Below, in pieces: positions 45,476 to 56,496 of a stretch of 64,000 bases of DNA. The position numbers and the translations under genes were made by a program. The stretch lies in NCBI GenBank assembly GCA_030549205.1, contig JAUKTV010000015.1:682001-746000 (forward strand), written 5' to 3'. The notes below the pieces were generated by a model. The model did not search any database and was not told where the DNA came from. It was given only the letters and a program-made list of their open reading frames with translations. Every line of letters starts with the position of its first letter. Within the stretch, counting starts at the first letter, position 1. Source of the DNA: Apiosordaria backusii. Lineage: Eukaryota > Ascomycota > Sordariomycetes > Sordariales > Lasiosphaeriaceae.

Positions 45476-48103
45476 TTCTAAGGCTTAATATACTAAAGCC
45501 AATACCCTTTTTAATAAAGTAGGTATTTAAAGAAAGAACTTCTTTTTCTCTATTGTAATAAAAGTAAGTAAGGTATTGCTAAAAGATATTATTTAGGCTT
45601 TTAAATAGTAAATAAAGTACTATAACAGTATTACCTTTAATAGCCAATAGCTTAAAAAATCGAAAACAGGTCTTTCGATTTACTATAATTAAACTATAAG
45701 GCTTCTTTAATAGTAAAATAGGTTTAATAGTAACAATATCCTCCTTTAAATGGCTTAAAGTAAAAGAAAGGTCTTAAATAGGATTTTTAAAAGGCCTTTA
45801 AAGAATTTTTACAGCGTTACAGTTCTTATAAACTAAATCCTTAAGCCTAACCTTTTATAAATTAAATATATCTTTAATAATAAAAGAGGTCTTTTTTAAA
45901 AGGTCAAAACCTATATACCTAAGCTATATATATTAAAGGATAGTTAATCGAATTAAGGCTAATAAAGGCTTATTAAGATCTTTAAAAGACCTATTCCCTT
46001 TTAGAAAGTTAGAAGCTTTAAAAAAGACCTCTTTTAAAATTTCAGAAACTTTAAAGGCTTTAAAAAAAGTAAAGTAACTATTAAAGTACTATTAATAGGA
46101 TACTTCTAATTAAAGTTAGCCTTTAAGGTTAAGGTAAAACCCTAATCTTTTAAAATTTAAAAAAGCAATAAGATTATAGTTACTATTAGTAAGCTTTTAA
46201 CTATATAAAGCTCCTTTAGTACTATATAGGCAGTTTTTATTAATAATATTTAATAGAAAAGTAAAAATAAAGAAGGTCTTAGTAAAGTTAATAGCTAAAA
46301 AATAGGCCCTATTATTGCAGGTTTTAATAAAGAATTAGACTTTTACAATACCTTTACTGATAATTCTTATAAGACTACTTCCTATAATTAAAGGTTTAAT
46401 CTTTACTTTAATAAGGTTAGTAAAAAGGTTTTTATTATTATAAATATAGACTATAGACCTAATATTAAAAAGCTAGGCTTTTTTTAAAACTAAGTTAGTA
46501 TAATTAGTTAGGTTAATAAATATAGAAGGCAGGACCTTAAAAGGTAGGGATACCATAGATTTAATAAAGCTATAGTATTTATAAAATATAGTTAACTTTA
46601 AAGGTTTAATACTATAAAAGCCTATATTAAGGTCCAAGCCTATTATAAAAGAAATTTCCTTAGAATTTCTAAAGTCTTTAATATCCTCTTTCTTTTTATC
46701 CCTCTTTTTCTTTTTCTTCTTTTTAATAAGCCTAGGCTTCATAAAGTTTTCTATAAAGGTATTTAAAACCCTTAAGGCTTTAGAATCTTTAGTAAAGACA
46801 GTATAGAAATAAAGTATAAAAAAGGCTTAAATAACTGTAGTATTGGAAATATAGGTCTCGGCTAAAAGTTCCCCCTATAAGAATTCCAATATAGGATAGC
46901 GAGAATAGCCGAAATTATACTTGTTTTAGTAAATTAAAGCTTTAAAGCGTTTATACTATAGTAGAAAACTACCTTTTAATAAGCTTAAATAGTAATTAAC
47001 TTAGTTAATAAACTGAATTATAATACTTAAGCTTTAAAGCTTTATAATAAAGGTATTAAACTTAATGTTATATTTAACTACTTTTAATAAACTATTGAAT
47101 TTAATAGTATAGTAAGCTTTATAAAGTTTATTTTAAAGGACGGTTTAAGTAAAGGTATACTAAGCTTGTAATTACTAAAAAAGAGTCGCTAGAAAGTCTT
47201 TAGCCTCGATAGTAAGTAATAGGCCTACTTATAAGGTATTTTAAATAGTAAAAAGAAGGAAGGCTTTTAAGTTATCGTTTAGTAAATTAATAACTAACTT
47301 AGGCTTATTTATAAACTTAAAAAGGCTTAAAACCCTTATTTAAATAGTAAAAGCTTAGTATTAAAAGCGCCAGTTTTTAAGACCTAAAAGCTTTTATTTT
47401 TTAATAAGGTAAAGGATCTGTTTATTAAAATCCTTTACTAAAAGTATAGTAGTTTTTTAAGTAGTTTAACTTAAAAAGGGTGCTATAATAGATATAGCGA
47501 TAAGGGCCGATAGACCTATATAAGCTAAAGTAACTGAAGATAAAGATAGTATAGGCAGGTCTATAGAAGGTTTAAAAGAAGACTTAAAGGGGCTTAAAGC
47601 AGTTTATTCCAGTAAAAGGCAAGTGTTAAAATTGTCGATATAGGTATTAATTCAGTTAATTTTAACATTTAAAGCTTTAATTTAATTAGTAAAACCTACT
47701 ATAGTAGCCCCAATTTTAATATTAAAGGTAACTATAAGGTTATTCTATAGTTACTAAAAGTATTAAGTAAAGTTAAAGCTCTTAAAAAGGTTAAAAGTTA
47801 ATAGAAGGCTAAAGGTCTTTAAAACTCTAAGGCTTATAGAAAGGTCATATATATCTTTATCCTCTATAATAAAAGAAGTCGAAGGCCTAAAAGGGAAGTA
47901 AAAGCACTATTGGAAGTGCTAGAATATTGTTTTTTAGGTCTTTAATACTTAAAAAAGAAGTAAAAGCACTATTAAAAGTACTAGAACGCTATTTTTTAAG
48001 TCTTTAATAGCTTAAAATAAATAGGGCTTATAGGATAGGTATTATTATAAAGGCTATAAAATAAAGAAATTTACTTAAGCAATATAAGCTTAAGCTTATA
48101 ACC

Positions 48104-48782
48104 TATTAAGATAAATGTCTTATAGGCCTATAGGTATAGACCTATATAGAGAACGGTATAAAATATTAAAAGTAAAGAAGGTTTTATTTACAGTATATAA
48201 TAGTAGTTAGGTATTAAAAGAATGTAGATTATAGGGGCAATGCCTTATAATATATAAAAGGTAAATACTATAATATAGACTTATAAAGTACTATAAAATA
48301 TAGTAAACCAGTATATTAAATTGACTTATTAATTAAGAAAATATTATAGTAAATAGTTATAAAGGATAAGACCTATTATAGGTCTTTAGCCCTATATTGC
48401 TTTCTAAATCTCTTTTTATTCTAAAGCTTAAATACCTATTAAGTTTGCTAACTATAGAGCCTAAATGCCTGTTAAGTCTATTAACTATAGGGCTTAAATA
48501 CCTATTAAGTTTACTAGCTATAGACTTAACCAGTTAGTTAAGTCTAACTGTTATATGCGCTAGCCAGAAGCCGTTTATAGGGTATAGGGCGCTAACGTTT
48601 TACCGTTACAGTGCGTTAACCGCCCAGAGCTTCAGGCTACTTTAGGGGTCTGAAGACTACTGCAATTGCCGTAATAGAGTGTTGGTAAGTGCTATGATTC
48701 CAAGCCATTGGTTATTGTTGGCCCTATAGGTTATAGGCTAAAATATACTATAAAGTCTACAATTAAGTGCTGTATTTTAACA
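48104..48782 (-). repeat. Copia 5' LTR (in minus-strand sense)
   Basis: 679 bp. Its outer (right) half keeps more C and G (agccagaagcc, ggcgctaacg) than the matching part of the other LTR, the mirror image of the pattern there. Just inside it the minus strand reads ggttataagc, a possible decayed primer-binding site. Confidence 0.93.
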
Positions 48783-48787
48783 GTATA
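48783..48787. repeat. Copia target-site duplication, right
   Basis: GTATA, identical to 42398-42402. Confidence 0.85.
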
Positions 48788-48870
48788 TAATTCTAATTAA
48801 AATTTCCGGCCTTATTTTATACAAACCGTACTTTAAACGGCTCCCTGGACCTTCCCTGGCCGGGTAAGAT

Positions 48871-49157
48871 TTCCTGGAGATGCCGTTGCTAAGAATGTCA
48901 TAATTGCAGTGAATGGGCAAGAGATCTATCATTTTGTCCTCAAAACCCCAGATGAACATATCCTAGCGGGGGAGGATGCGAACAGCCGCGATGGATGCTT
49001 CAAGATCCACAACCTGAGGCCTTCAATCATATATTATTCAAAAATACTGGACGGGCAGGTGCTTCGCCATCAGGCCATCGTCAACTTGCCCGGTGATCGA
49101 TTGTTTCTTGGTAGCCAACTCTCCCTGTCCTCGCCGGGCAAACTCGCTGTAGGCTGA
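48871..49157 (+). CDS. Possible 3' fragment of a disrupted gene
   Basis: Starting at the element border the plus strand stays open for about 95 codons (FPGDAVAKNVIIAVNGQEIY, then HNLRPSIIYYSKIL, HQAIVNLPGDRLFLGSQL) to TGA at 49157. Composition is like coding sequence, unlike the AT-rich block before it. No ATG at a sensible place and no family recognised. It may be the tail of a gene cut by the 541-bp element, or chance. Confidence 0.25.
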
Positions 49158-50239
49158 GCGCCGTGGTGTGACTATCTGCAGCCACAGTTGAAAAGCAGGG
49201 AATATTGTATATGATCTGACTGACTACATTCGTAGCATGTCATGTACCCCATCTTACAAGCCTTCCAGGGCATTTACCGGGTATTTTTGCTGAAACTGCT
49301 GTCCATCAAAACGTGGTGTGATAAGCCAGCATATGTCAATGACTCGCATCCGTGTACGCATTCATGTCCCAATCAGCTGAGATCGGCGAAGTCCCGGAGA
49401 TGTGGTGCGTTAATCAGAAGGGTCCCGGGTCCCGAAGGCTGAAGGAAGGCTCGGGGCCCGGGACCCGGGACATAAAAGATTAGTTGTACCCTTGCAGCTC
49501 TATATCATCACTACCTTAAGTATACAGCAGAGGCACCTGTGCCTCGTTCTGGGGAACTGTTCTTAGTTCTCCACACAAGCAATATTATGTTCATCAAAGC
49601 GGGAGCTTCTAGTTTTTAGTTTTGACATCAAGGGCTAAGTGTGGTAGCTAAAGCTACTGTAGGCCAGTAAAATACTGGCTTCCAATTAACGAGTAGGCCC
49701 TGAAAAATATCAAAAGGGAGTTATCCTATTAGGCTCAATTGTTTGAGGCCTAGATAGAAAGTATTAGAAGATCGTAGTTTGGATAGACTTACCTAGGATT
49801 CAAACATAGGCACTTACACATCGTGTTCAGTTTCCAAAGAACCTTAGTAATCTTCTAAATAAACTATTTACTATAGAAATACCGATAATACTTATTCTTT
49901 CTGTCTCGTAGTTGATATATACGCCGTAGAGATAATGTTTTGAAGGCCAGGGCAAGTATAATATTAGGGACCAAGTGTGATATCTCAGAAAGTCTCTACA
50001 TCCCCAGATAGGTATATAGGCTCGCGCTATGGTAGCTGTTAGTCATTCTGTTATGATCTATAGGTACTACAGTGGGGCAATACTGGGAGCGAACCTGAGG
50101 TCCAGGCCTGGACTTGATGCCTGATAAAAACCGAAAGTCCCAGCCGAATATCATGTCTACTACGAACATTATGTCCATGCTTCAGTGGCCCTATAAAAAG
50201 GATAGCTCTGAGGGCCCTGATTGGCCTAGAGCCTGGAAC
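49158..50239. other. Transposon-like intergenic region
   Basis: Patchwork without a recognisable gene. It includes a GC-rich hairpin (49423-49470) and a minus-strand tRNA-like B box (cctatgtttgaatcctagg, about 49795-49813). The word tccccagatagg at 50001-50012 recurs at 50609-50620 with ctatggtag following each, suggesting a diverged direct repeat around the SINE-like part. Confidence 0.4.
49423..49470. repeat. GC-rich inverted repeat (hairpin)
   Basis: gtcccgggtcccg pairs perfectly with cgggacccgggac about 20 bases on; the spacer contains gaaggctgaaggaaggct. It stands out in AT-rich surroundings. Confidence 0.75.
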
Positions 50240-50440
50240 TAAAGCTTCCTATTGGCCTGTTTAATTACACTGCAATGGTGGTCAAAAATTAGGATGCAAT
50301 TGCAAGACGGCCTTGCAATTAAAGGACTACTATAGCCAGGAATTGAACCCTGGCCTTGCGATAAGAAGGATATCCGTGACCTATCACTTGGTAGGCTGGC
50401 CATTTGACCACCTGGATACTTGGCCAATCATAGATTTGAT
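50240..50440 (-). mobile_element. tRNA-derived SINE-like sequence
   Basis: On the minus strand an A box (TGGTCAAATGG, 50410-50400) is followed 49 nt later by a B box (GGGTTCAATTCC, 50350-50339) inside a T-arm-like stem (GGCCAGGGTTCAATTCCTGG). Full tRNA stems do not form, so it is tRNA-derived rather than a tRNA gene. Boundaries are not defined. Confidence 0.5.
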
Positions 50441-50844
50441 TGGTATGGCTCTGCCGGCTGTAGGCTTGATATATTTGAAGTTCACGGCAGGAGCCTTTAA
50501 GTGGAAGGAGCCTTGGCCTGGCCGGCCAGTAGCTGTGGGGCCTGGACAGGCTGTTCGATGTGGACATGATGTTTGAATTGGACATAGGGTTCAACGGTGG
50601 CCACCATGTCCCCAGATAGGGATTTCCCACTATGGTAGGCACACAGTGAAAAGTGGCATAAAGAACCGCCCAATCACGATGTCTAATGCCGGATCACATG
50701 CGGGGTCGAATCCAGAGAAATGTCTTTCTGGCCACGTGAGCCTGCCCATTGCAAAGCATGGAAGCCGCGAAGATCATCAATTCAGCATTCACAAGAAGTG
50801 CCACAGAAGAGGCGAAGCTCGAAGCCGGGAGGTACCTTTTCATC
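50441..50844. other. Intergenic
   Basis: Rest of the possible repeat (to about 50640), then the promoter of the zinc-ribbon gene. Confidence 0.35.
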
Positions 50845-53343
50845 ATGTCGACATCTTATAGCACTAGAGCTTACGTCGAGGTTTGGTTTTGCGTAAGTTG
50901 ATAGTTACGGGCAGTCCAGTCAAGTCCTTGGCACCCATTTTCTGACTTCAACTTCATTAGGACAATTGTGCTTATGGACCACTCCATATTTCAGTAGACG
51001 TCTACTGCGCAAACTGCGGCCACTTAAGATGTAGTTATTGCAGGGTCGAGACAGTCAAAACTAGAAGTGAATATTACAACACCTCGAAGTCGGAGGCTCG
51101 CCAGCACGTAGTTAAGCCACACCGACCTGCAGAGTTAGCGTTGCCACCTTCTCTGGACAATAGACCAAGCCCACACCCCGGCTCATCATCGTCAGTCAAA
51201 GGAAAGCGAACGGTCGCGCAGAGCCATTGCAGCGATGAGGATGGAGATGTCGTAAGCAAGTCCTCCGACACACACAGAGCAGCGCCAACCCCTCATCGAC
51301 TCCGAAGAAGGGTAGGCGAGCACTCAAGTGAACAGCCCGGCAGCCGGGGATCTTCGAGTGGAGACACGATACCTCGACACAGTGCTGTGAAGACTTCAGA
51401 CCACGAGCTCTCAGCTCCCCTCGACGACGATCACCCCATGCTGAATCCAGATCAGCCAGCCCAACATTACGAGATTGATAACCAACACTCCCGCCTCGTA
51501 CGCCAAAAGCGTTACATTCCAGTTTCCCTCCTATCAAATCCGGACGTCTATGACGACTCTGAGGAGAGTGACCTGGAAAGCATCCTTTCCGGCGCGCCCT
51601 CGCTCGCATCGTCGCAAAGCTCCGCCCCCAATGCTGTTGACAACATCGCCATCGATGAGCTCAAATATATGCTCCTCGAAAATGAGCTACTTGAGCCACT
51701 GTACGATGTGGCGCTGTCCAGAGTTGGGCCAGAGAGATTTCAAAGAAACCTAAGACGTCTGCTGTTGCACTACAGTCGCGCTCTGGGTAAAGAGGCGACA
51801 ACAGGATTGCAATCAAAGGCTGCGCGATTTGTTCGTTCTGCAGCACTCCGGGTATCTCTTCAAATCAAAAACCACATTGTACACAAGGGTGGGCATAACG
51901 ACAGGAGGGGACAGAACCGTGATAAGCTTCTGGCATATCTGAAAGATGTACCGAGCGGTGATGAGTCCGAGGATGACCCTGAGGAGGCTGCGCTCCAGAC
52001 ATTGAAAGACGTCAAGATTTTTATGTTATCGTCGACCGCCTTCTCGACTTTTTACTCTTCGTTTAGGGCTTGGCTGAAACTGGACGATCAAGAGAGTATG
52101 GTAGTTATGGCCGTAAAGGAGCCCGAGGTTGACGACAATTCACCAACTACTGAGACCTCCGAGTCATCATTTCTTAGTGGCGTTGGAGTTCCACTTACTC
52201 AGCACTCCTCGCAGCGCAGGCTCTCAAATGTGGGAACGATATGGAAGCACTGCTGCAACATCATATCTGACGTATGGCAAAAAGAGGTGCCGAGTGGTCA
52301 GTTCCGGATATCATGGACGTGTGTAAGTTGTATCCCGAAACACTGTACCTGATTACTAGGAGTTTATTGACTGAAACAATAAAAAAGAGATGCGGGGATC
52401 GTTTGCGTTTACAAGTTCCGGAGTCGCACGAAAAGACTGCCACAGCTTTTGCCATGCAAGCTGCTGGTGCAAACACCAATACAGTCAGATCTCAAAGGTC
52501 CAGCCATAGGGAGACGCCTGCATCTAGCAACAGCCAGGCTTCTCCAAGCACAGGAACAACAACACATCGGCCCTCGCCTTCTCCACTTCACTCTCCTTAC
52601 ACAACCGCATCAGAGGATGAGGGCCATTCTATACCGCCCTTCATCCCAACCGGAACTAAGAAATTTCTCTTACTCTGTGTCAACACAACCAGTTTGAATG
52701 GAGTTCGTCAGAGAAAGCTTGCCAATGTCGACGTCACCGATGTCGAATGCGGCGGGGAGCTATTTCAGAAACTTCACAATGCCTATTACGCTTTGAGGAA
52801 GACCTCGTCTTGGAATCCCCTCCTGATTCCCAAGACAATGCACTACATCAAATTCCAGCTCCTCTTTCTCCAAAAGTCTGGCGAGGTTGTCGGTAACTAT
52901 CAAGTTAACTCCATTCCCTCTGTCCACGAGGTGATGAAACAAGAATACTCCTTCCGTCCCTGTCCGCCTCTGATTGGAGAGCTGCCCATGCCACCCGACA
53001 TCTTTATGCACGCCTTTCTCGATCCAGGTGACCACCTGGGTCCGATGGCAGTTGAAGTATTGCCGAAAAGGCTTTGGACCGAGTTACGATGGGACGCACA
53101 GGCGAATGATCACTACAATGTACCCACTGGCTGGGGGTTTATATCGTCGAGGGGATTCACTGGCGGCTTGTGTGGCTGTCAATTGTCGTGTTGTTGGTTG
53201 CTGTGACTATTTTGACAGCCACTTGGTCAGCGTTGATGGATGACGTTCAAGGGGCAACAGGACTTGGCCAGTACAGTCTGGCGGTATTGGCGGCCTTGGG
53301 CTCAGTGTGCCTCTGGCATTACAGTACGCGGGAAGCGTCATGA
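50845..53343 (+). pseudogene. Zinc-ribbon, C-terminal-membrane fungal protein, frameshifted at the end
   Basis: Exons 50845-50892, 50961-52322 and 52388 onward join in phase (introns 68 and 65 nt). The N-terminus has a four- to six-Cys ribbon (VWFC|DNCAYG, YCANCGHLRCSYC). Then a long disordered Ser/Pro part, SNPDVYDDSEESDLESILSG, a helical core (VGPERFQRNLRRLLLHYSRA), ISWTC|RCGDRL across the second intron, and the conserved KKFLLLCVNTTSLNGVRQRK and MHYIKFQLLFLQKSGEVVGN blocks. As sequenced the frame ends at 53206 (742 aa) after GWGF. One extra base in TTT near 53130 would restore YIVEGIHWRLVWLSIVV and a membrane helix to TGA at 53343, as expected for this family. So the gene has lost its anchor or contains an assembly error. 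Function unknown. Confidence 0.65.
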
Positions 53344-53549
53344 TGAGGCACAGAGGTCGTTTCTGGCGGAACTGTTTGGCTTCCAGGTGATGAGTAACGT
53401 GCTTGAACAGAGACACTGAAGGCTGCGCGTAGCTAACAGGTCTCAGGTGATCTATGGACAATGAGACAGAGGTAGATCAAATGCAGATTACAGAAGTGCC
53501 ATAGCATTTAACCAAAGTTAATGTCGCACGGTACATTAACCCTTGCGAG

Positions 53550-55555
53550 TTAAGCAACCCCATCCGGCCCCAGGTTTAGTGTGGGTTCAAGCTCTCGGAA
53601 GACCTCGGCACCTAAAAACTCAGACGCGTTGGCGGTTGGCTGTGACTCAAATATGCACCACAGCATTCGTCCAAGCATGAATGACATGGCCTTTTCCCGT
53701 TCGTGGTCTTGTAAAGTCTTCCATGCAAGGTTGTAACCGCCCTGAATGTTTTCATATCGTGGCCTCCGTCGTCTTTGCCTGGTGCTATCCCAGCCCGGTA
53801 GGTAGGTATCAAGAAAGTGGGAGCATTCCTTTGCGGCTGCTAATAAGGACGGGGTGGAAGACGACATCGAGTCGGCCCTTGTGGCCAAGTAGACGAGGTG
53901 AGTGATTCTGTTTATTTCCGGGGGAGACCAGGAAAACCACGCCCCGCGATGCTCAAAGTCGATGAGCACGGCGTCTTTTTCCCTATTTTGACCGTTTGTG
54001 AGGACAACATTGTCGAGTTTAATGTCGGAGTAATAGCCGATGGAAGAGTTGCGAGCATGAAGAAGCGCGGAGGCAATCTGGATTGACCATTTTAATTTGG
54101 TCTTGATATCAAGAGGGGAATTAGGGTGCCGGTGAAGTGCTCTAGATAGAGTCCCCCCTTGGTGATAATCAAGAAGAAAGCCACAGACTCCCCGCTTGTT
54201 TCCGAACTTGACTCTCTTGGTAACTATAGCCCGTGGCCGGCTAATGATGTTAGGATGAGGGTTGAGTTGTAGAAGTTGCTTGAGCTCATGGTAGAGATAT
54301 CTTGGGTCAGCTTACCCGGCCAGGGGGGGTCCAGGGAGCCGTTCAAATTACGGTTTGTATAAAATAAGGCCGGAAAGTTTGGTTAGAATTATACATCCAC
54401 TTGTATAAAGAGCCACGTACGGGCGGTTCTGCGGTTCATTTTAACGAAAGGTTTATTTTAACTAAGCGGTTCAAGGCCAGCTTAAGGCCGGCTCGTACTT
54501 ACTTCAAAAATAGTACCTTCTTTATAATATCTCGGTTATCTTTATATTTAATTTTAACCACTATATATAACAATTAAACGGCCAACCGTACAGGTATACA
54601 ATTAAGCTTAATCGACAGGAAATCGTTAATTTAGTATATATCGAGTACTTAGCTGTGGCTAATATAGTAGTAGTAATACTCTAAGGCTTAAATATTCCCT
54701 AAGTACTATCCGTCTAAGCCGCTCGTTTGGATTTAAGCCGCTAGCCTGGCTATAAGCCACTCCCAGCCTCAGGGTAGCTAGATTATTCCAGCCCGGAAAG
54801 TTTAATTGGAAGTGGGCGTACAGCTCCCTAGACCCCACCTGCACCGGTAAGAGAGCTAGGAGCTTTAAATACTAGTTCGAGGCCAGGAATCCTGGTGGTT
54901 CTGATCAGAGTCACGGACTCATGCAGCTCAGCTACCAGGGCTAAGTCTTCCAAGTCGACCTCTGGCGGCCACGAACCTTCCGCGACGTCACCTGCCCACA
55001 TCAGTTTCAGGGCTGGGAGGGAGTGCCACTGCATTTCGAGGGCGGTATCAGGGTATAAAACGATGCCCATGATCTCGGCAGGCTTAATAGCAATGTTCGA
55101 TATACGGATACTCGACCCGTAGGGCAGGTTGCGATACTGATGTTCAAATCGATCTTGCCAGACCAGATTTCCAGTGCATTGAGGATGTGTGCGGTGAGAG
55201 GTGAGTAGCGGGTCCCCTGCTCTTGACACGCAGCAGTCAACCCTGGCATAATCGAACGCCATAATGTGGTCTCAAGATCGATCTCTCGGCTCAGCACGAT
55301 ATTGACACGTAGCGGCGCCTTGCCCAATGCGAACGAGGGCACAGCGGAGACTATTCCCTTGATGAAGTCAGTCCGGAAGACAGTCCAAGCTGATGTTGTC
55401 CTCGCCGCCTCAATCCTGTTCTTTGGGTTTAGCGGTGAAATATCCCAGCTGAGTGGGCCGTCTTTTGGGGTGCAACATGATCTGAAATAGCTTTGTTCCA
55501 AATAAGGGATTGCTGGTCCCAGGATCCATTCCAGTCGATTAGGGGTAAGCTCCAT
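53550..55555 (-). pseudogene. Kinase-like gene disrupted by the 541-bp element
   Basis: ATG at 55555 (MELTPNRLEWILGPAIPYL). The first frame runs to QEQGTRYSPLTAH; a two-base CA duplication near 55186-55191 (gcacaCAtcc) then shifts it, and the second frame continues TGNLVWQDRFEHQYRNLPYG, SIRISNIAIKPAEIMG, LALVAELHESVTLIRT, LVFKAPSS. Here the element 54311-54851 interrupts the gene. Beyond it the same frame resumes DPRYLYHELKQLLQL, VKFGNKRGVCGFLLDYH, YYSDIKLDNVVL (catalytic-loop position) and AVLIDFEHRGAWFSW (DFG position, here DFE). The catalytic loop lacks the usual HRD, so even an intact version may be an atypical or pseudo-kinase. Convergent with the zinc-ribbon gene 206 bp away. Confidence 0.75.
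54311..54851 (-). mobile_element. 541-bp inverted-repeat element, copy 2, inside the kinase-like gene
   Basis: CTTACCCGGCCAGG...CCGGTAAG with flanking AG on both sides (54309-54310, 54852-54853). It is inverted relative to copy 1 and carries the same internal sequence with far fewer TA dinucleotides, so it is the less mutated copy. No coding capacity. Removing 54311-54853 (543 bp) joins CCT AGC TCT to GAC CCA AGA and keeps the host reading frame open through this point. Confidence 0.9.
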
Positions 55556-56496
55556 ACCGGTAGGTAGGCAAGAGCTACTTAGTAATCAGCTTTGTTATCG
55601 TAATAAGCCCTTCTCCAGAAGCTATCTATGATCTGCCCAAGGCCTTTGAGGGCATATTTTCAGAGAAGTCAGAGGTGGGGTTGCCACCGGGACGGTTGGT
55701 TGAACAAAACCTCAACTTCACAACGCATCCTATGCACTGTGGGACCTGGTAGTGTCAGACGAAGAGTAGGTGGGGACTTCGTAACCGCAAAACAGACAGT
55801 TGTGCTCTTCTAAACGTCATACTTGAAATGCACATCACTGAAAGCATACACTGGTAATGTGACCCAAATGCTATACAACATAGAACAAAAGTACACCTCT
55901 AAATTCATAGGCTAAAGCTATATAGTAGGTACCTAATATTACCGGCATTCCTCATTCCACCTTATCAAATACAGGTATATAACCACCTATTCTTTAGCCC
56001 GTATACCAGTTAATGTAAACCAAAACCTACCTACCTTCCAGTATATAGTATTTAAAAACGTAACCGAATTAAAATAGCCTTGTAAGTTTTCCAATACCGA
56101 CTCAGGCCCAAGAAACACTTAGCAATACAGCGGTTTATAAAATGCTTATATCTAAAACAGAATATAGGCGCACTTACTACAATATAGGTCGATAGGTAGT
56201 ATAACGCAATCAAATTCGGCATTGAACAGGCATTACACGTCACTTATTACATAGAATGACCAATCTGGCTAATGCAGTGGACGGTCAAAGTCCTGTGCCG
56301 CTGTCAATATCTAGCAAGTGGCAAGTGTAAGGTACATATAACTATAAGAATGAACCCCCTTTGCTCAGATATATAAATAGGCCCAGTTGTCTGTCTTTCA
56401 TGGACAGGCATAGATTTTTCAGCACATACCGCCATCGACTTACGGTACAACTCATGCTGCTTTCCATTGTAGATCTTCTCAATCTCAGCAGCAATC
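55556..56496. other. AT-leaning intergenic region
   Basis: Nothing recognised except taggtacctaatatt near 55926 and the promoter of the dioxygenase gene on the right. Confidence 0.4.

Larger units (their letters stand above)
42403..48782 (-). mobile_element. Complete but mutated Ty1/Copia LTR retrotransposon
   Basis: 6,380 bp with two 679-bp LTRs (42403-43081, 48104-48782), 5-bp target duplication GTATA on both sides, and TGTTA...TAACA LTR ends. The coding strand is minus. Domain order along it is integrase (…NGLTEHSIKVILNCLKAT, complement of about 45420-45475), reverse transcriptase (YINDYLII in place of the YVDD core, about 44040-44070), then RNase H (KESAKSTYN-LFTLIKRPIS, about 43475-43560). 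Integrase before reverse transcriptase is the Copia order. Frames are riddled with stops and C-to-T/G-to-A changes, so it is inactive. Internal AT content is extreme. Confidence 0.93.
41943..48868 (+). mobile_element. 541-bp inverted-repeat element, copy 1, split by a Copia insertion
   Basis: Element ends are CTTACC...GGTAAG with an imperfect terminal inverted repeat of about 28 bp (left continues ggtgcaggggggtctaggga, right arm on the minus strand continues cggccagggaaggtccaggg). It is flanked by AT on both sides (41941-41942, 48869-48870). The two parts (41943-42402 and 48783-48868, counting one GTATA) total 541 bp, exactly the length of copy 2 at 54311-54851, which is in the opposite orientation. 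No ORF, so non-autonomous. Copy 1 is much richer in TA than copy 2, consistent with repeat-induced point mutation. Confidence 0.85.

Noticed and set aside
46473..46742. Lys-rich minus-strand ORF in the AT-rich block
   Set aside because: Inside the mutated Copia interior; poly-Lys comes from A-rich DNA.
49795..49870. Second tRNA-like sequence (minus strand, tatgtttgaatcctagg)
   Set aside because: A T-arm-like stem is present but no acceptor or anticodon stem pairs; too weak to call as tRNA or SINE.
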